Position numbers and translations under genes: made by a program. A stretch of DNA of 34,515 bases. It comes from Nitrospira sp. (GTDB lineage Bacteria; Nitrospirota; Nitrospiria; Nitrospirales; Nitrospiraceae). The stretch is from NCBI GenBank assembly GCA_019636835.1, contig JAHBWU010000043.1, positions 1 to 34,515 of the forward strand. The letters run 5' to 3'. Numbering within the stretch: position 1 is the first letter of the stretch; each line of letters begins with the position of its first letter. The notes beneath the pieces were generated by a model. It saw only the letters and a program-made list of their open reading frames with translations. It was not told the DNA's origin and did not search any database. This document shows positions 17,558 to 24,990 of the stretch, piece after piece.

Positions 17558-17953
17558 TCAGATTTTTGGTAACAAGGCGAGAATCCGCGTTCGAAGCCGA
17601 CGCGCTGCTGACACCAGTTCACGTGCATCGGTTTCGCCTGGTTCGAAGAGATCATCGGGATAGCGAGCCGCAACGCCATAAGAAGTCAGCTTGCGGCAAT
17701 CAGTTTCGAGATCGGAGAGCGTGTGGTCGAGGTTCACACATTGGGCGAGCAACGCGACGAGGTCATGGGTTTTTAGGAGGTCACGCCTATGATGGGCAAG
17801 AAAGGCTTTGAGCACTTTCTCCGCCACTTGTTGAGCGTGAAAACACACCGTATCCCAAGGAATATCCTTTGCGGTGAGGTTGTTCTCGATGTTGAGGAGG
17901 TCGTGATCTGCCTTGCGCAACCATGCTGAGAAGTTAGACTCAGCGCTGCTCAT
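17558..17953 (-). CDS. HEPN-domain protein (putative toxin of MNT/HEPN pair)
   Basis: A 131-residue all-helical HEPN protein of the PF05168 type: WLRKADHDL near residue 11, a helix with FHAQQVAEKVLKAFL (38-52), then R57-x5-H63 in RDLLKTHDLVALL, and ARYPDD near residue 100. The R-x(4-6)-H pattern is the HEPN ribonuclease signature, though in PF05168 members the same segment can be structural. The start at 17953 overlaps the end of the MNT gene by 14 bp, so the two are translationally coupled. Such pairs act as toxin-antitoxin modules, the HEPN protein being the RNase toxin. The RX4HXY motif of the well-studied HepT group is not present, so the modification mechanism may differ. Confidence 0.85.
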   Translation of the reverse strand: MSSAESNFSAWLRKADHDLLNIENNLTAKDIPWDTVCFHAQQVAEKVLKAFLAHHRRDLLKTHDLVALLAQCVNLDHTLSDLETDCRKLTSYGVAARYPDDLFEPGETDARELVSAARRLRTRILALLPKI

Positions 17954-18257
17954 ACAGCACTTTGCCCTCCTTCTCGATGACGGATAGAAGCGTGCCGGTG
18001 ATATTTCGCAACCGGCGTACTTCTTCAGGAGTGTACACAACGATATCCATCGGCCATGGACGGAGTCCAAACACTTCGCTGACTTCGATCGCGCGATCCG
18101 GCGCGCGGCGCGGCGTGTCCATTTCGATGAACAAATCCAGATCACTGTCCGGGCCGGCTTCGCCGCGAGCATGGCTGCCGAATACCATGATCCGCTTTGG
18201 GCGAAACCGTTCGACGATGGTCTTTGTCACGTGCTCTAAGAGAGCTGCCTGCGTCAT
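17940..18257 (-). CDS. Minimal nucleotidyltransferase (MNT) antitoxin-like protein
   Basis: A 105-residue minimal nucleotidyltransferase. The GSX10DXD signature is intact (G27-S28 to D39-L-D41, in FGSHARGEAGPDSDLDLF), and the third catalytic Asp is D71 in PMDIVVY, so the protein should be an active nucleotide transferase. In studied MNT/HEPN pairs the MNT partner neutralises the HEPN toxin by AMP transfer. The ATG at 18257 is preceded by AAGGA with about 7-nt spacing. It overlaps the HEPN gene by 14 bp and is downstream of an hsdS tail fragment in a defence-gene neighbourhood. Confidence 0.88.
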   Translation of the reverse strand: MTQAALLEHVTKTIVERFRPKRIMVFGSHARGEAGPDSDLDLFIEMDTPRRAPDRAIEVSEVFGLRPWPMDIVVYTPEEVRRLRNITGTLLSVIEKEGKVLYEQR

Positions 18258-18326
18258 GAGATGTTCCTTACGGCTCTCAGCTTACACCAGCGTCTCCACT
18301 ACGGCAATCCAAGGTGTACATCGGAA

Positions 18327-18403
18327 TCATAGTTCTCCCTGGAATGCGCGGTGGAGCATGGACTGAAAGAGGTCGTCCAGTCGGCGGCGGGAGGCGGCTT
18401 GCT
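18327..18403. repeat. 77-bp perfect direct repeat, left copy (partner at 18939-19015)
   Basis: Positions 18327-18403 are identical to 18939-19015, same orientation, 612 bp apart. Both copies encode the hsdS C-terminus on the minus strand. The right copy stops at the repeat edge while the left copy continues as hsdS for a few more codons. The repeats bracket the DUF4258 gene pair. Confidence 0.93.
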
Positions 18404-18422
18404 GGCTTTTCAGCGCGAGAGT
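18327..18422 (-). pseudogene. hsdS: Tail fragment of type I restriction specificity subunit (hsdS), copy A
   Basis: Read on the minus strand, this segment encodes TLALKSQQAASRRRLDDL and then FQSMLHRAFQGEL followed by TGA at 18327-18329. This is the conserved C-terminus of HsdS (coiled end and LFQSLxxRAFxGEL). Upstream of position 18422 the frame gives Arg/Cys-rich nonsense and a stop at 18453-18455. So only about 30 codons of hsdS survive, with no hsdM or hsdR nearby. It marks a lost type I restriction-modification locus. Confidence 0.8.
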
Positions 18423-18456
18423 CGGGCAACGCGGACGGCAACGCGCATTGACCTAT

Positions 18457-18657
18457 CTATCGTTGTCGTTTGGCAATCAGCTCACGGACAGCGGGAACCA
18501 ACTCGGTAGGGACTTCCATAACCGTCTGGGTTGTGTCTTCGGCCGCAGCCTCGTCCTCGGCAACCGCCTCTTCTTCAGTTTGCTTTTCGTAGTGCGCGAG
18601 GACTCGACGAACACGCGCTTCGTCCCAGCCTGGAGGAAAGTTGCTCTGTGGGGTCAT
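18457..18657 (-). CDS. Small acidic antitoxin-like protein (66 aa)
   Basis: A 66-residue protein with a tryptophan-containing N-terminus (PPGWDEARVRRVLAHYE), a highly acidic Glu/Ala middle and a C-terminal stretch MEVPTELVPAVRELIAKR. It overlaps the upstream DUF4258 gene by 4 bp (ATGA), the usual arrangement for a toxin-antitoxin pair with the toxin first. No DNA-binding fold is obvious. By position and size it is the probable antitoxin or partner; the family is not one I can name. Confidence 0.65.
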   Translation of the reverse strand: MTPQSNFPPGWDEARVRRVLAHYEKQTEEEAVAEDEAAAEDTTQTVMEVPTELVPAVRELIAKRQR

Positions 18658-18935
18658 GATTTCTTCCTCCGTCGTCTCCGATACGCCATCAATGGCTTAC
18701 CCATTAACTGATAGGCTGTGATGACAAATATACCATCAGGTTCAGGATCAGGTACATAGATCACTCGCAGATAGCGACCGGCTCGCGTTTGCCCGATCGC
18801 CGTTCGAGATCCTTCTCGACCTGGGCGATCTTCACCAGGCGCTCGCAAGACCTCTTCCACTTCTTCCTCATCCACCGCATGACCATAAATGTGTGGCAGC
18901 CCGGTTTCTGGATCAATGTAGTACCTGATGGTCAT
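18654..18935 (-). CDS. DUF4258-like (BrnT/RelE-like) putative toxin
   Basis: A 93-residue basic protein. The core GHAVDEEEVEEVLRAPGED, followed by TRAGRYLRVIYVPDPEPDGIFVITAY and a C-terminal Arg/Lys tail (motif parts given only as landmarks near residues 18, 50 and 84), matches the DUF4258 pattern, which is related to BrnT/RelE-fold ribonuclease toxins. The activity is not proven. The ATG at 18935 sits only 3 nt after the stop codon of the hsdS tail copy B, and the likely ribosome-binding site (GGGAG) is inside that tail, suggesting it was once translated behind hsdS. It overlaps the 66-aa gene by 4 bp. Confidence 0.7.
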   Translation of the reverse strand: MTIRYYIDPETGLPHIYGHAVDEEEVEEVLRAPGEDRPGREGSRTAIGQTRAGRYLRVIYVPDPEPDGIFVITAYQLMGKPLMAYRRRRRKKS

Positions 18936-18938
18936 CTG

Positions 18939-19015
18939 TCATAGTTCTCCCTGGAATGCGCGGTGGAGCATGGACTGAAAGAGGTCGTCCAGTCGGCGGC
19001 GGGAGGCGGCTTGCT
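18939..19015 (-). pseudogene. hsdS: Tail fragment of hsdS, copy B (right copy of the 77-bp repeat)
   Basis: Encodes the same last codons as copy A, AASRRRLDDLFQSMLHRAF then QGEL and TGA at 18939-18941. On the upstream side the frame hits TAG at 19014-19016 immediately, so nothing beyond the 77-bp repeat is hsdS. The 45 bp between it and the HerA gene show no other feature. Confidence 0.75.
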
Positions 19016-19059
19016 AAAGGTGGTGGTTCATAGGCGTCCATCCGTTCAAACAAGAAAAG

Positions 19060-20814
19060 TCACGTGGCTATCTTATTAGCTTTTAAGAATTCGTCCGGTT
19101 TTGTGAAAGCGGTAAAAAAGAGAGGACGCCCGCTGAATGCCAGAGGAGAAACTGGACCGACAGCCATGAAAGGGAACTCACGAAGCTCTTCTCTTGGGAA
19201 GCTCGCTGGGTCACGGAATGATCGATAGAGCTCCATGGATCGCTCATCCCCTCCCGCAAATTCTTTGAGCCGTCTAAATTCATCTCCAATAGCGAGCCCA
19301 AAACCAAAAGACAGGATGCGGCACTGATCGACAATTGATTTATGGATACTTGCAAGAGACTGGCTGATGAACATCCAGCCTAATCCATACTTCCGAGTTG
19401 TTCTCACGCCATCAATCAGCTGCTTTCTCAGGCTCGCTCTATCACTGTCATCGTCAAAATACTCTGTTCCTGCCAATCTATGAGCTTCATCCAAAATTAC
19501 TAACGCATTGAGCGACTCTTTCCCGTACAGTTCCTCGGCCTTTCGAATAAGTGCCTCAGTTATTCGAGATAAAAGTAAGGCCTGGACTTCTTCACTCCAG
19601 AAGGTTTGCTTATCGGGGACAGAAAGCCCTGCGCCCGAGAGATCCATAATTACGATGCACCTGTCATCTTTCCTTAGCACGAGATCTATAACTTCTTCCG
19701 TGACAGGCCTTCTTTGGCCGCTGTCGTCCGTCTCGCGAAACAGTTTGGTTACAGGGAGCCACGCTTCCTCGAAAAGCGGTGTTGTTACCTTGGCGTCGTC
19801 GAGCATTTCCTTTAATCGTTCTCGTCCTTCCTTGCCTGAATAGATCTGCTTCAGTGAGCGATCTTCCTTTAATAATTTCAACGCAGTTTCATAGCTTTCT
19901 TTCTTGTGAAGGTTGGTAAGTTTGACCTTCTCTTCTTTTAGGCGCTCGCTCAAAACATCGGCCGCATTTCGAATCCAGTCCGATGTTCGTATTGTGAGGC
20001 GTGGAAAGAGTTGGGTCCTAGAAATCAGATCGGCAAACAAATTCCACCGGTCTAATCGGATGTCCGGCACTCTTCGGACCACTACTTCCCGGTCTATTTT
20101 GGTGCAAATTCTCTTGTAGTCTAGCTTATAACTGCCCGTTCCCAGACCTGAGCCAAAGTCCCTGGAGAACTCTCCTTGCGGGTCAATGACTAGAAGACCC
20201 ATCTGTCTCGGGGGTTTGTGCTGGGCGTAGGCAAGAAGGATATTCTTTGCTAGAACTGATTTACCCGATCCGGTCTTTCCGAAAATTGCCAGATGATAAG
20301 CTTCACCTGCTCCGCCAGGTCCACTGCCAAAATGCTTGAACCACATTGGATAAAGGACATCGTTTGCATAGGCTCGACCAAGATAGAAAATTTCCTTTTG
20401 ATAAACACTAAGCAACTGATCGAGCAATGCCTGATCAACTCTAGCTATCCTTGTGCCTGTACTAGGCACCATTCCTAACACATCCGGTTCATACCCTTTG
20501 TCTCCACGCTTGAATGTGGCACCCACGACAAGAGATGCCACTCGTGTGTCCTGTCGATTGGTTATCGGTGGAATTTCACCCGTCCGCTTCACTAGATTCC
20601 GAAACACAGAATCCTCATGCCATCGGTTCTTGAGCTCAATCCCAATGACTTGCCCAACAGCTGTGATAGGACTTCCATTCTGTATTGCCGTAAAGGCAGT
20701 TAGCGCACCGACCAATCTTTCCTCTATTGCTTCTTGGAGCAAATCAATCGTTAACTCCGTATTCGTTGATGGACTTCCCACCACAGCAATGTCCTGGTTT
20801 ATCCCATTTGCCAT
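19060..20814 (-). CDS. HerA-family hexameric ATPase/translocase
   Basis: A 584-residue protein with an N-terminal HAS-barrel-like region (about 1-150), Walker A GKTGSGKS (179-186), IDPQGEFSRDF just after, Walker B ALVILDEAHRL (438-447) and a conserved RTTRKYGLG plus ISQSLASIHKSI sensor region near 470-495. A helical insertion lies between the two ATPase halves (about 270-380), as in HerA. HerA forms hexameric rings that pump DNA and, with NurA, resect or degrade it. The ATG at 20814 shares one base with the NurA stop (TGATG), so the two are coupled; a TTG one codon upstream is also possible. This stretch looks AT-richer than the flanking core genes by eye, in line with transfer. Confidence 0.88.
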   Translation of the reverse strand: MANGINQDIAVVGSPSTNTELTIDLLQEAIEERLVGALTAFTAIQNGSPITAVGQVIGIELKNRWHEDSVFRNLVKRTGEIPPITNRQDTRVASLVVGATFKRGDKGYEPDVLGMVPSTGTRIARVDQALLDQLLSVYQKEIFYLGRAYANDVLYPMWFKHFGSGPGGAGEAYHLAIFGKTGSGKSVLAKNILLAYAQHKPPRQMGLLVIDPQGEFSRDFGSGLGTGSYKLDYKRICTKIDREVVVRRVPDIRLDRWNLFADLISRTQLFPRLTIRTSDWIRNAADVLSERLKEEKVKLTNLHKKESYETALKLLKEDRSLKQIYSGKEGRERLKEMLDDAKVTTPLFEEAWLPVTKLFRETDDSGQRRPVTEEVIDLVLRKDDRCIVIMDLSGAGLSVPDKQTFWSEEVQALLLSRITEALIRKAEELYGKESLNALVILDEAHRLAGTEYFDDDSDRASLRKQLIDGVRTTRKYGLGWMFISQSLASIHKSIVDQCRILSFGFGLAIGDEFRRLKEFAGGDERSMELYRSFRDPASFPREELREFPFMAVGPVSPLAFSGRPLFFTAFTKPDEFLKANKIAT

Positions 20815-21947
20815 CAAACGCCTCCTCGACCTCCCTCGGTTCTATAATTCTTCAAGCACAACATGGTGAGTTCTACATCAACGCACTGATCAGCGACATG
20901 CTGGGCTACAGTTTGTTCGATAACGGCGACCCCGGACCCGAGACTTTTTACCATTCGATCAGCCAAGAATAGTGGATAAGGCTCACCCACAGCGGGAGAG
21001 AAGAATTGGCGAGTGATTCCTTCGAGAGCAATAGATAGCCGAGTCGGGCTATTCGCAATCGAGCCTGGGACCTCCAACCTCAATGCTGGGACCCAACCAA
21101 AAGGGCGGTAATAGATAACCTGCACACTCTGTAACGCTACGTTCATAAGATTTTGCTCCTCTGCGGAACAAAAATTAGGTGAAAGGTGATATCTCTCTGG
21201 TTCGCCTCCGGGAAGCCCTCCGTAAACTGAAAGAGGGGAAGTGTATTCGCCAGGTTCCAGTAAGAGCGTCGCCAATGTGCGACCGTCAATGCCGTCGGCC
21301 GGTGGCAACCCGCCAATGGCTATCAGTTCGTTGCGCGAAGTGAATTTGGGAACAGCGACAGTCCGGTCACTTTGAAGGAGAGCTAGCAGACAGGGGAAAA
21401 TGTCTCCTTCTTTCCACAGTCTTTTCATTTCGCTGCCGACAGCGCTCGGCTTATCTTCAATATTGGATAACCCTTGATTCAGGTAAATAATGAGTGATGC
21501 GAAACTGCCATCTAACAGGACCAAGTCGTGAGGAGCCTCTTTTGCCAAGTTTAGCTCCATGCTGACCATCAAGCCGCGTATAAGGAGTGTTGTGTTCTCC
21601 TTATGAGGCACCCCCTTAGCCCACATTCGATGATATGGTTCTGGCCAGTGTCGTTTAGCCTCCTTCGATGTGCCCTCAATTGCCACGGCTGCTGCTGCGC
21701 AGAGGTCTAGAGATGTGAGACGGTGGATTTGATAAGAACCATCTATCCCGACAACTGAAGGTTCTCTCGGAACGTCAAGATCAACCTTTCGTTTGATCAG
21801 CTTTCTATCTAAGGCAGTCTTGCGATAAGTATCTCTAGACCCCTTGAGATTATCGATCCCTATTCTGATCTCCTCTGCCAAAGGAACTGCACAGGACAGC
21901 AGGTCTCTTACCAAAGCGTCAGGAAGGTCAGCGAAGGTGTCAGCCAT
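20814..21947 (-). CDS. NurA-domain nuclease, partner of HerA
   Basis: A 377-residue protein with the NurA pattern: first metal-binding Asp in VVGIDGSYQIH (D69), second acidic motif in LVLLDGSFASL (D146), a Glu in MELNLAKE (about E131), and the C-terminal motif EPYPLFLADRMVKSLG. These correspond to the RNase H-like Mn-dependent active site of NurA 5'-3' exo/endonucleases. The N-terminal 60 residues are helical and may dock on HerA. Its TGA overlaps the HerA ATG by one base and its ATG lies 12 bp after the DruA-like stop, so all three form one operon. In archaea NurA-HerA handles DNA ends for repair; in bacteria similar pairs are often found in mobile or defence settings. Confidence 0.85.
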   Translation of the reverse strand: MADTFADLPDALVRDLLSCAVPLAEEIRIGIDNLKGSRDTYRKTALDRKLIKRKVDLDVPREPSVVGIDGSYQIHRLTSLDLCAAAAVAIEGTSKEAKRHWPEPYHRMWAKGVPHKENTTLLIRGLMVSMELNLAKEAPHDLVLLDGSFASLIIYLNQGLSNIEDKPSAVGSEMKRLWKEGDIFPCLLALLQSDRTVAVPKFTSRNELIAIGGLPPADGIDGRTLATLLLEPGEYTSPLSVYGGLPGGEPERYHLSPNFCSAEEQNLMNVALQSVQVIYYRPFGWVPALRLEVPGSIANSPTRLSIALEGITRQFFSPAVGEPYPLFLADRMVKSLGSGVAVIEQTVAQHVADQCVDVELTMLCLKNYRTEGGRGGV

Positions 21948-21959
21948 TCGTTCTCTTTT

Positions 21960-23081
21960 TTAATTCCAGAGCGACCACTCCTGAGGCTGCCAAGCTTTAT
22001 AGCGATCATCCCACTGGCTTCTTGGAGCTAGCCAACGTTCCTTGAAGAACAAGGACAAGTCCTTAACGGACTGATCGAACCATAGTAGCTTCGAGTGGTC
22101 GCCTCTAAGAAAGTCTGTAGTGTTTTTGGCTAGGGGAACAGCAAATACCTCTCGCTGGATCCCGTGTATTCTCCATGCGTGAGGCAGATTCACTTTGGCC
22201 AAACATTTTCTGACGACTTCCCTTCTGTTTCGAAATCCTTCACCCCAGCCCTTCTTTCTATCTGTAGGCTCACACCACCTGGTAGCATATTTAAAGATTG
22301 GCTCATAAAGTCCGTTTGAAAAGTGAAACTCACCAAACCCACGAGTGAACCCCAAACTCTTAAACACAGATCGATCCTTGTACTTAAGTCGGTTGTATAT
22401 TGAGGATCGTCCCAGGGCTGAAGTAGTTGTTATTAGTGCCAGGCGGGCATCGTGCCGCTCCATTCGAATTCGAGAAAGTATACCGTCATACTTTCTCTTG
22501 AATGCCTGCCTCACCTCATTGCTAGCGGTCAACATTGCGACAAGCTTTCCACATAGTAGATGAGAATAGGGAGGAACCGCTCCAAGCACAAAAGCATCCA
22601 TGACATGACATAATCTTCGCTTACGCATTTTGCCATCCCATCCGATCCATTCGTCACGCGCTCTCAAGCTGAAAACGGGATCACCCAGCCCAAACAAACC
22701 AATAAGCTTATTATTTTGGTCATCGATCACCAAGAACCTAAGGCGTCGGCCATAACCGGATGAGACAGGAATGCTCCAATGCAAGGCGGCATATCGGAAA
22801 AGAAGCTCATCTTCTGAGTCAGGAAGTACTTCGACAAGCCGAGGCATCATCCGCTCAGGAACTAGCTGAGTGCCGGATGCCAGACGCCGTAAGAGGCTTG
22901 GCTCTAACCGAAGAAGCCTGTCTTTCGATCTCTCAAGTTTATGATCAACCGCTGAAGCGTGAAGGTCTCGGAGCCGTTCCTTGTTGAGGTGCTCTGGTGG
23001 GAGAAATTTATCCTTCCGAATACGAAACCCCTGCTTTCTGAGGTAACGTTGAATTAGGGATCGTAACTGAGACTTATTCAT
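21960..23081 (-). CDS. DUF4338 / DruA-family protein
   Basis: This 373-residue protein follows the DUF4338 consensus along its whole length: SLIQRYLRKQGF at the start, FRYAALHWSIPVSSGYGRR, RFLVIDDQNNKLIGLFGLGD, ARDEWIGWDGKMR, CHVMDAFVLGAVPPYSHL, TTTSALGRSSIYNRLKY, HGIQREVF and RWLAPRSQWDDR. DUF4338 is the domain of DruA, a subunit of type I Druantia anti-phage systems. Its biochemical activity is unknown. No DruB-DruE genes are present; instead nurA and herA follow within 12 bp. A GTG at 23123 would add 14 residues; I use the ATG at 23081 because family members start near this point. No clear ribosome-binding site is seen for either. Confidence 0.87.
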   Translation of the reverse strand: MNKSQLRSLIQRYLRKQGFRIRKDKFLPPEHLNKERLRDLHASAVDHKLERSKDRLLRLEPSLLRRLASGTQLVPERMMPRLVEVLPDSEDELLFRYAALHWSIPVSSGYGRRLRFLVIDDQNNKLIGLFGLGDPVFSLRARDEWIGWDGKMRKRRLCHVMDAFVLGAVPPYSHLLCGKLVAMLTASNEVRQAFKRKYDGILSRIRMERHDARLALITTTSALGRSSIYNRLKYKDRSVFKSLGFTRGFGEFHFSNGLYEPIFKYATRWCEPTDRKKGWGEGFRNRREVVRKCLAKVNLPHAWRIHGIQREVFAVPLAKNTTDFLRGDHSKLLWFDQSVKDLSLFFKERWLAPRSQWDDRYKAWQPQEWSLWN

Positions 23082-23171
23082 GTTGGATTCATTGGCCAAC
23101 CTAACGATGATGGATACACTCACTAAATGGACTTTGTGGGCAGGCAGTTTAGCGAAATCGCTCGCTGAAAG

Positions 23172-24056
23172 CTATGCAGTCGGCTGACCGGCCAATGCAA
23201 TGACGGCTGCTGTGACCCCATCAGCCACTGAAGCGATGAAGTCCAGATTCAATGTGTCGAGGGTATCGGTCGGTCGATGGTAGTGGGGATTGCGGAAGTT
23301 GGCCGTATCCGTGAGCATGACGGCGGGAAACCCTTGTTCCCAGAACGAGGTGTGGTCGCTGCGTCTCGTGTCCGGGAGCTTCTCACCGTTGCCCGGCACA
23401 ACCAGTGGAACGATCGGGAGGTGCGACTGCATGGCCTTCGCGACGGCGCCGGTCAAAGCCTGCGACCGCTCATTGCCGATCACGGCCAGAAAGTTGCCGG
23501 TCGTCGGAACAGCGATGGGCACACCGGGAGGAATTTTCTGCGAGTTGTGTTGGTGGCTCGCGTAGCCGACACATTCCAACACGATCGCTCCGTGGATGGT
23601 TTCACGATTCTTTCTCAACAGCGCAGCGTAGGCAGCGCTGCCGAGTAAGTTGTCTTCTTCTAAGTTAAAAGCGATGAAACGGATCGGTCTGCCCAATGTC
23701 ATGGCTCGGACCTGGCGAGTAATGGATAGAAGTACCGCGAGGGCACTGGCATTGTCGTCGGCGCCGGGAGACCCCTGCACGGTATCGAAGTGTGCAGCGA
23801 GGATCAGCGGCGGGGCGGATTGAGATGGTTGAGCGGTAGGACGCGCCGTGCCGATCACATTATGATAGGTGCCGCCCAAGGCCTGGAACGAATGCTTTGT
23901 GACGGTCAGGCCTGCATCCGTGAACTGTCGGTGCAGATAGGTTTCTACTTCTTGAAGGCGGATCAGAGAAGAGAGGGGATGGCGCTCACCGACGAGGCGA
24001 TGCAGGTCGTCTTTGAGGCGGTGGCGATCAACGGGCACGTGGGTTACGTCCGTCAA
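23172..24056 (-). CDS. M28 family zinc aminopeptidase-like protein
   Basis: A 294-residue M28 peptidase. The di-zinc site is intact: H89 and the adjacent D91 in AAHFDTVQG, bridging Asp in GADDNAS (100-101), Glu pair in NLEEDNLLGS (133-134), E161 in VLECVGY and the late His in NPHYHRPTDT. No signal peptide is visible, so the predicted location is the cytoplasm. The frame starts with TTG at 24056, 7 bp after the argB stop; GTG at 24038 is an alternative, and neither has a good Shine-Dalgarno. It is the last gene of the trmFO-xerC-hslVU-argB series. The substrate is unknown. Confidence 0.85.
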   Translation of the reverse strand: MTDVTHVPVDRHRLKDDLHRLVGERHPLSSLIRLQEVETYLHRQFTDAGLTVTKHSFQALGGTYHNVIGTARPTAQPSQSAPPLILAAHFDTVQGSPGADDNASALAVLLSITRQVRAMTLGRPIRFIAFNLEEDNLLGSAAYAALLRKNRETIHGAIVLECVGYASHQHNSQKIPPGVPIAVPTTGNFLAVIGNERSQALTGAVAKAMQSHLPIVPLVVPGNGEKLPDTRRSDHTSFWEQGFPAVMLTDTANFRNPHYHRPTDTLDTLNLDFIASVADGVTAAVIALAGQPTA

Positions 24057-24063
24057 GGAGGAA

Positions 24064-24960
24064 TTAGGTTACGATCTCTGTGCCGATCCCTTTGCGCGTG
24101 AAGATCTCAAGCAGGACAGCATGAGGAATTCGCCCATCAATGATGTGGGCCTTTCCGACGCCTTCGGCCAATGCGTCCAAACACGCATGGACTTTCGGGA
24201 TCATCCCTTCCGTGATGGTCCCCTTCTTCATCATGCGTTGCACATCTTTGCGCGACACGGTGGACAGGTGGCGCCCGTTGGCGTCTCGAATGCCTTTGAT
24301 GTCGGTCATCATGAGAAGCTTTTCAGCATGCAGAGCCCCAGCCACCGCCCCGGCCACCAGATCGGCATTGATGTTGTAGGTATTCCCTTCGCGATCCGTG
24401 CCGATGGGCGCGATGACGGGGATGTAGTGATCCTCCTGGAGGTTGCGTAACAAACCAGGATCGACCTTTTCGATATCGCCCACCAATCCGAAGTCCCCGT
24501 CGCCGTCTTCTCCATCCAAATCGCGATCGAGGCTTTCGGCCCAGGCCTTGGCCGTCAACGGCTTGCTGAGAATCAAACCTCCGTCCTTCCCGCTCAAACC
24601 GACCGCACTGCCGCCGTGACGGTTGATGAGATCGGTGATCTCCATGTTGATCTTTCCCGCCAGGACCATTTCCACAATTTCCATCGTGGCTTCGTCGGTG
24701 ATCCGAACGCCATGGCGGAATTTCGCTTGGATGCCGAGCCGGTCGAGCATTTTGTCGATTTGAGGTCCGCCACCGTGAATGATGACCGGATTGATTCCGA
24801 CATACTTCAGCAAGACGACATCCTGCGCGAATCGTTCTTTGAGAGAAGAATCCGTCATGGCATGGCCGCCGTATTTGACGACCACGGTCTTCCCTCGAAA
24901 CGAGCGCATGTACGGAAGGGCTTCGATGAGGACGCTGGCTTTCTTGATCAGTTTGTTCAT
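24064..24960 (-). CDS. argB: Acetylglutamate kinase
   Basis: ArgB phosphorylates N-acetylglutamate in arginine biosynthesis. The 298-residue protein has VVVKYGGHAM near residue 26, IIHGGGPQID near 60, RHGVRITD for the substrate site, NINADLVAGAVAGAL and LLMMTDIKGI for nucleotide binding. The N-terminal extension LIKKASVLIEALPYM is the helix typical of the hexameric, arginine-inhibited type, so feedback control by arginine is likely. The ATG at 24960 is preceded by GGGAG at 7-nt spacing. It lies 30 bp after hslU, with no other arg gene nearby. Confidence 0.96.
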   Translation of the reverse strand: MNKLIKKASVLIEALPYMRSFRGKTVVVKYGGHAMTDSSLKERFAQDVVLLKYVGINPVIIHGGGPQIDKMLDRLGIQAKFRHGVRITDEATMEIVEMVLAGKINMEITDLINRHGGSAVGLSGKDGGLILSKPLTAKAWAESLDRDLDGEDGDGDFGLVGDIEKVDPGLLRNLQEDHYIPVIAPIGTDREGNTYNINADLVAGAVAGALHAEKLLMMTDIKGIRDANGRHLSTVSRKDVQRMMKKGTITEGMIPKVHACLDALAEGVGKAHIIDGRIPHAVLLEIFTRKGIGTEIVT

Positions 24961-24990
24961 GCTGAACTCCCGGCGATCATCACCGGACCC

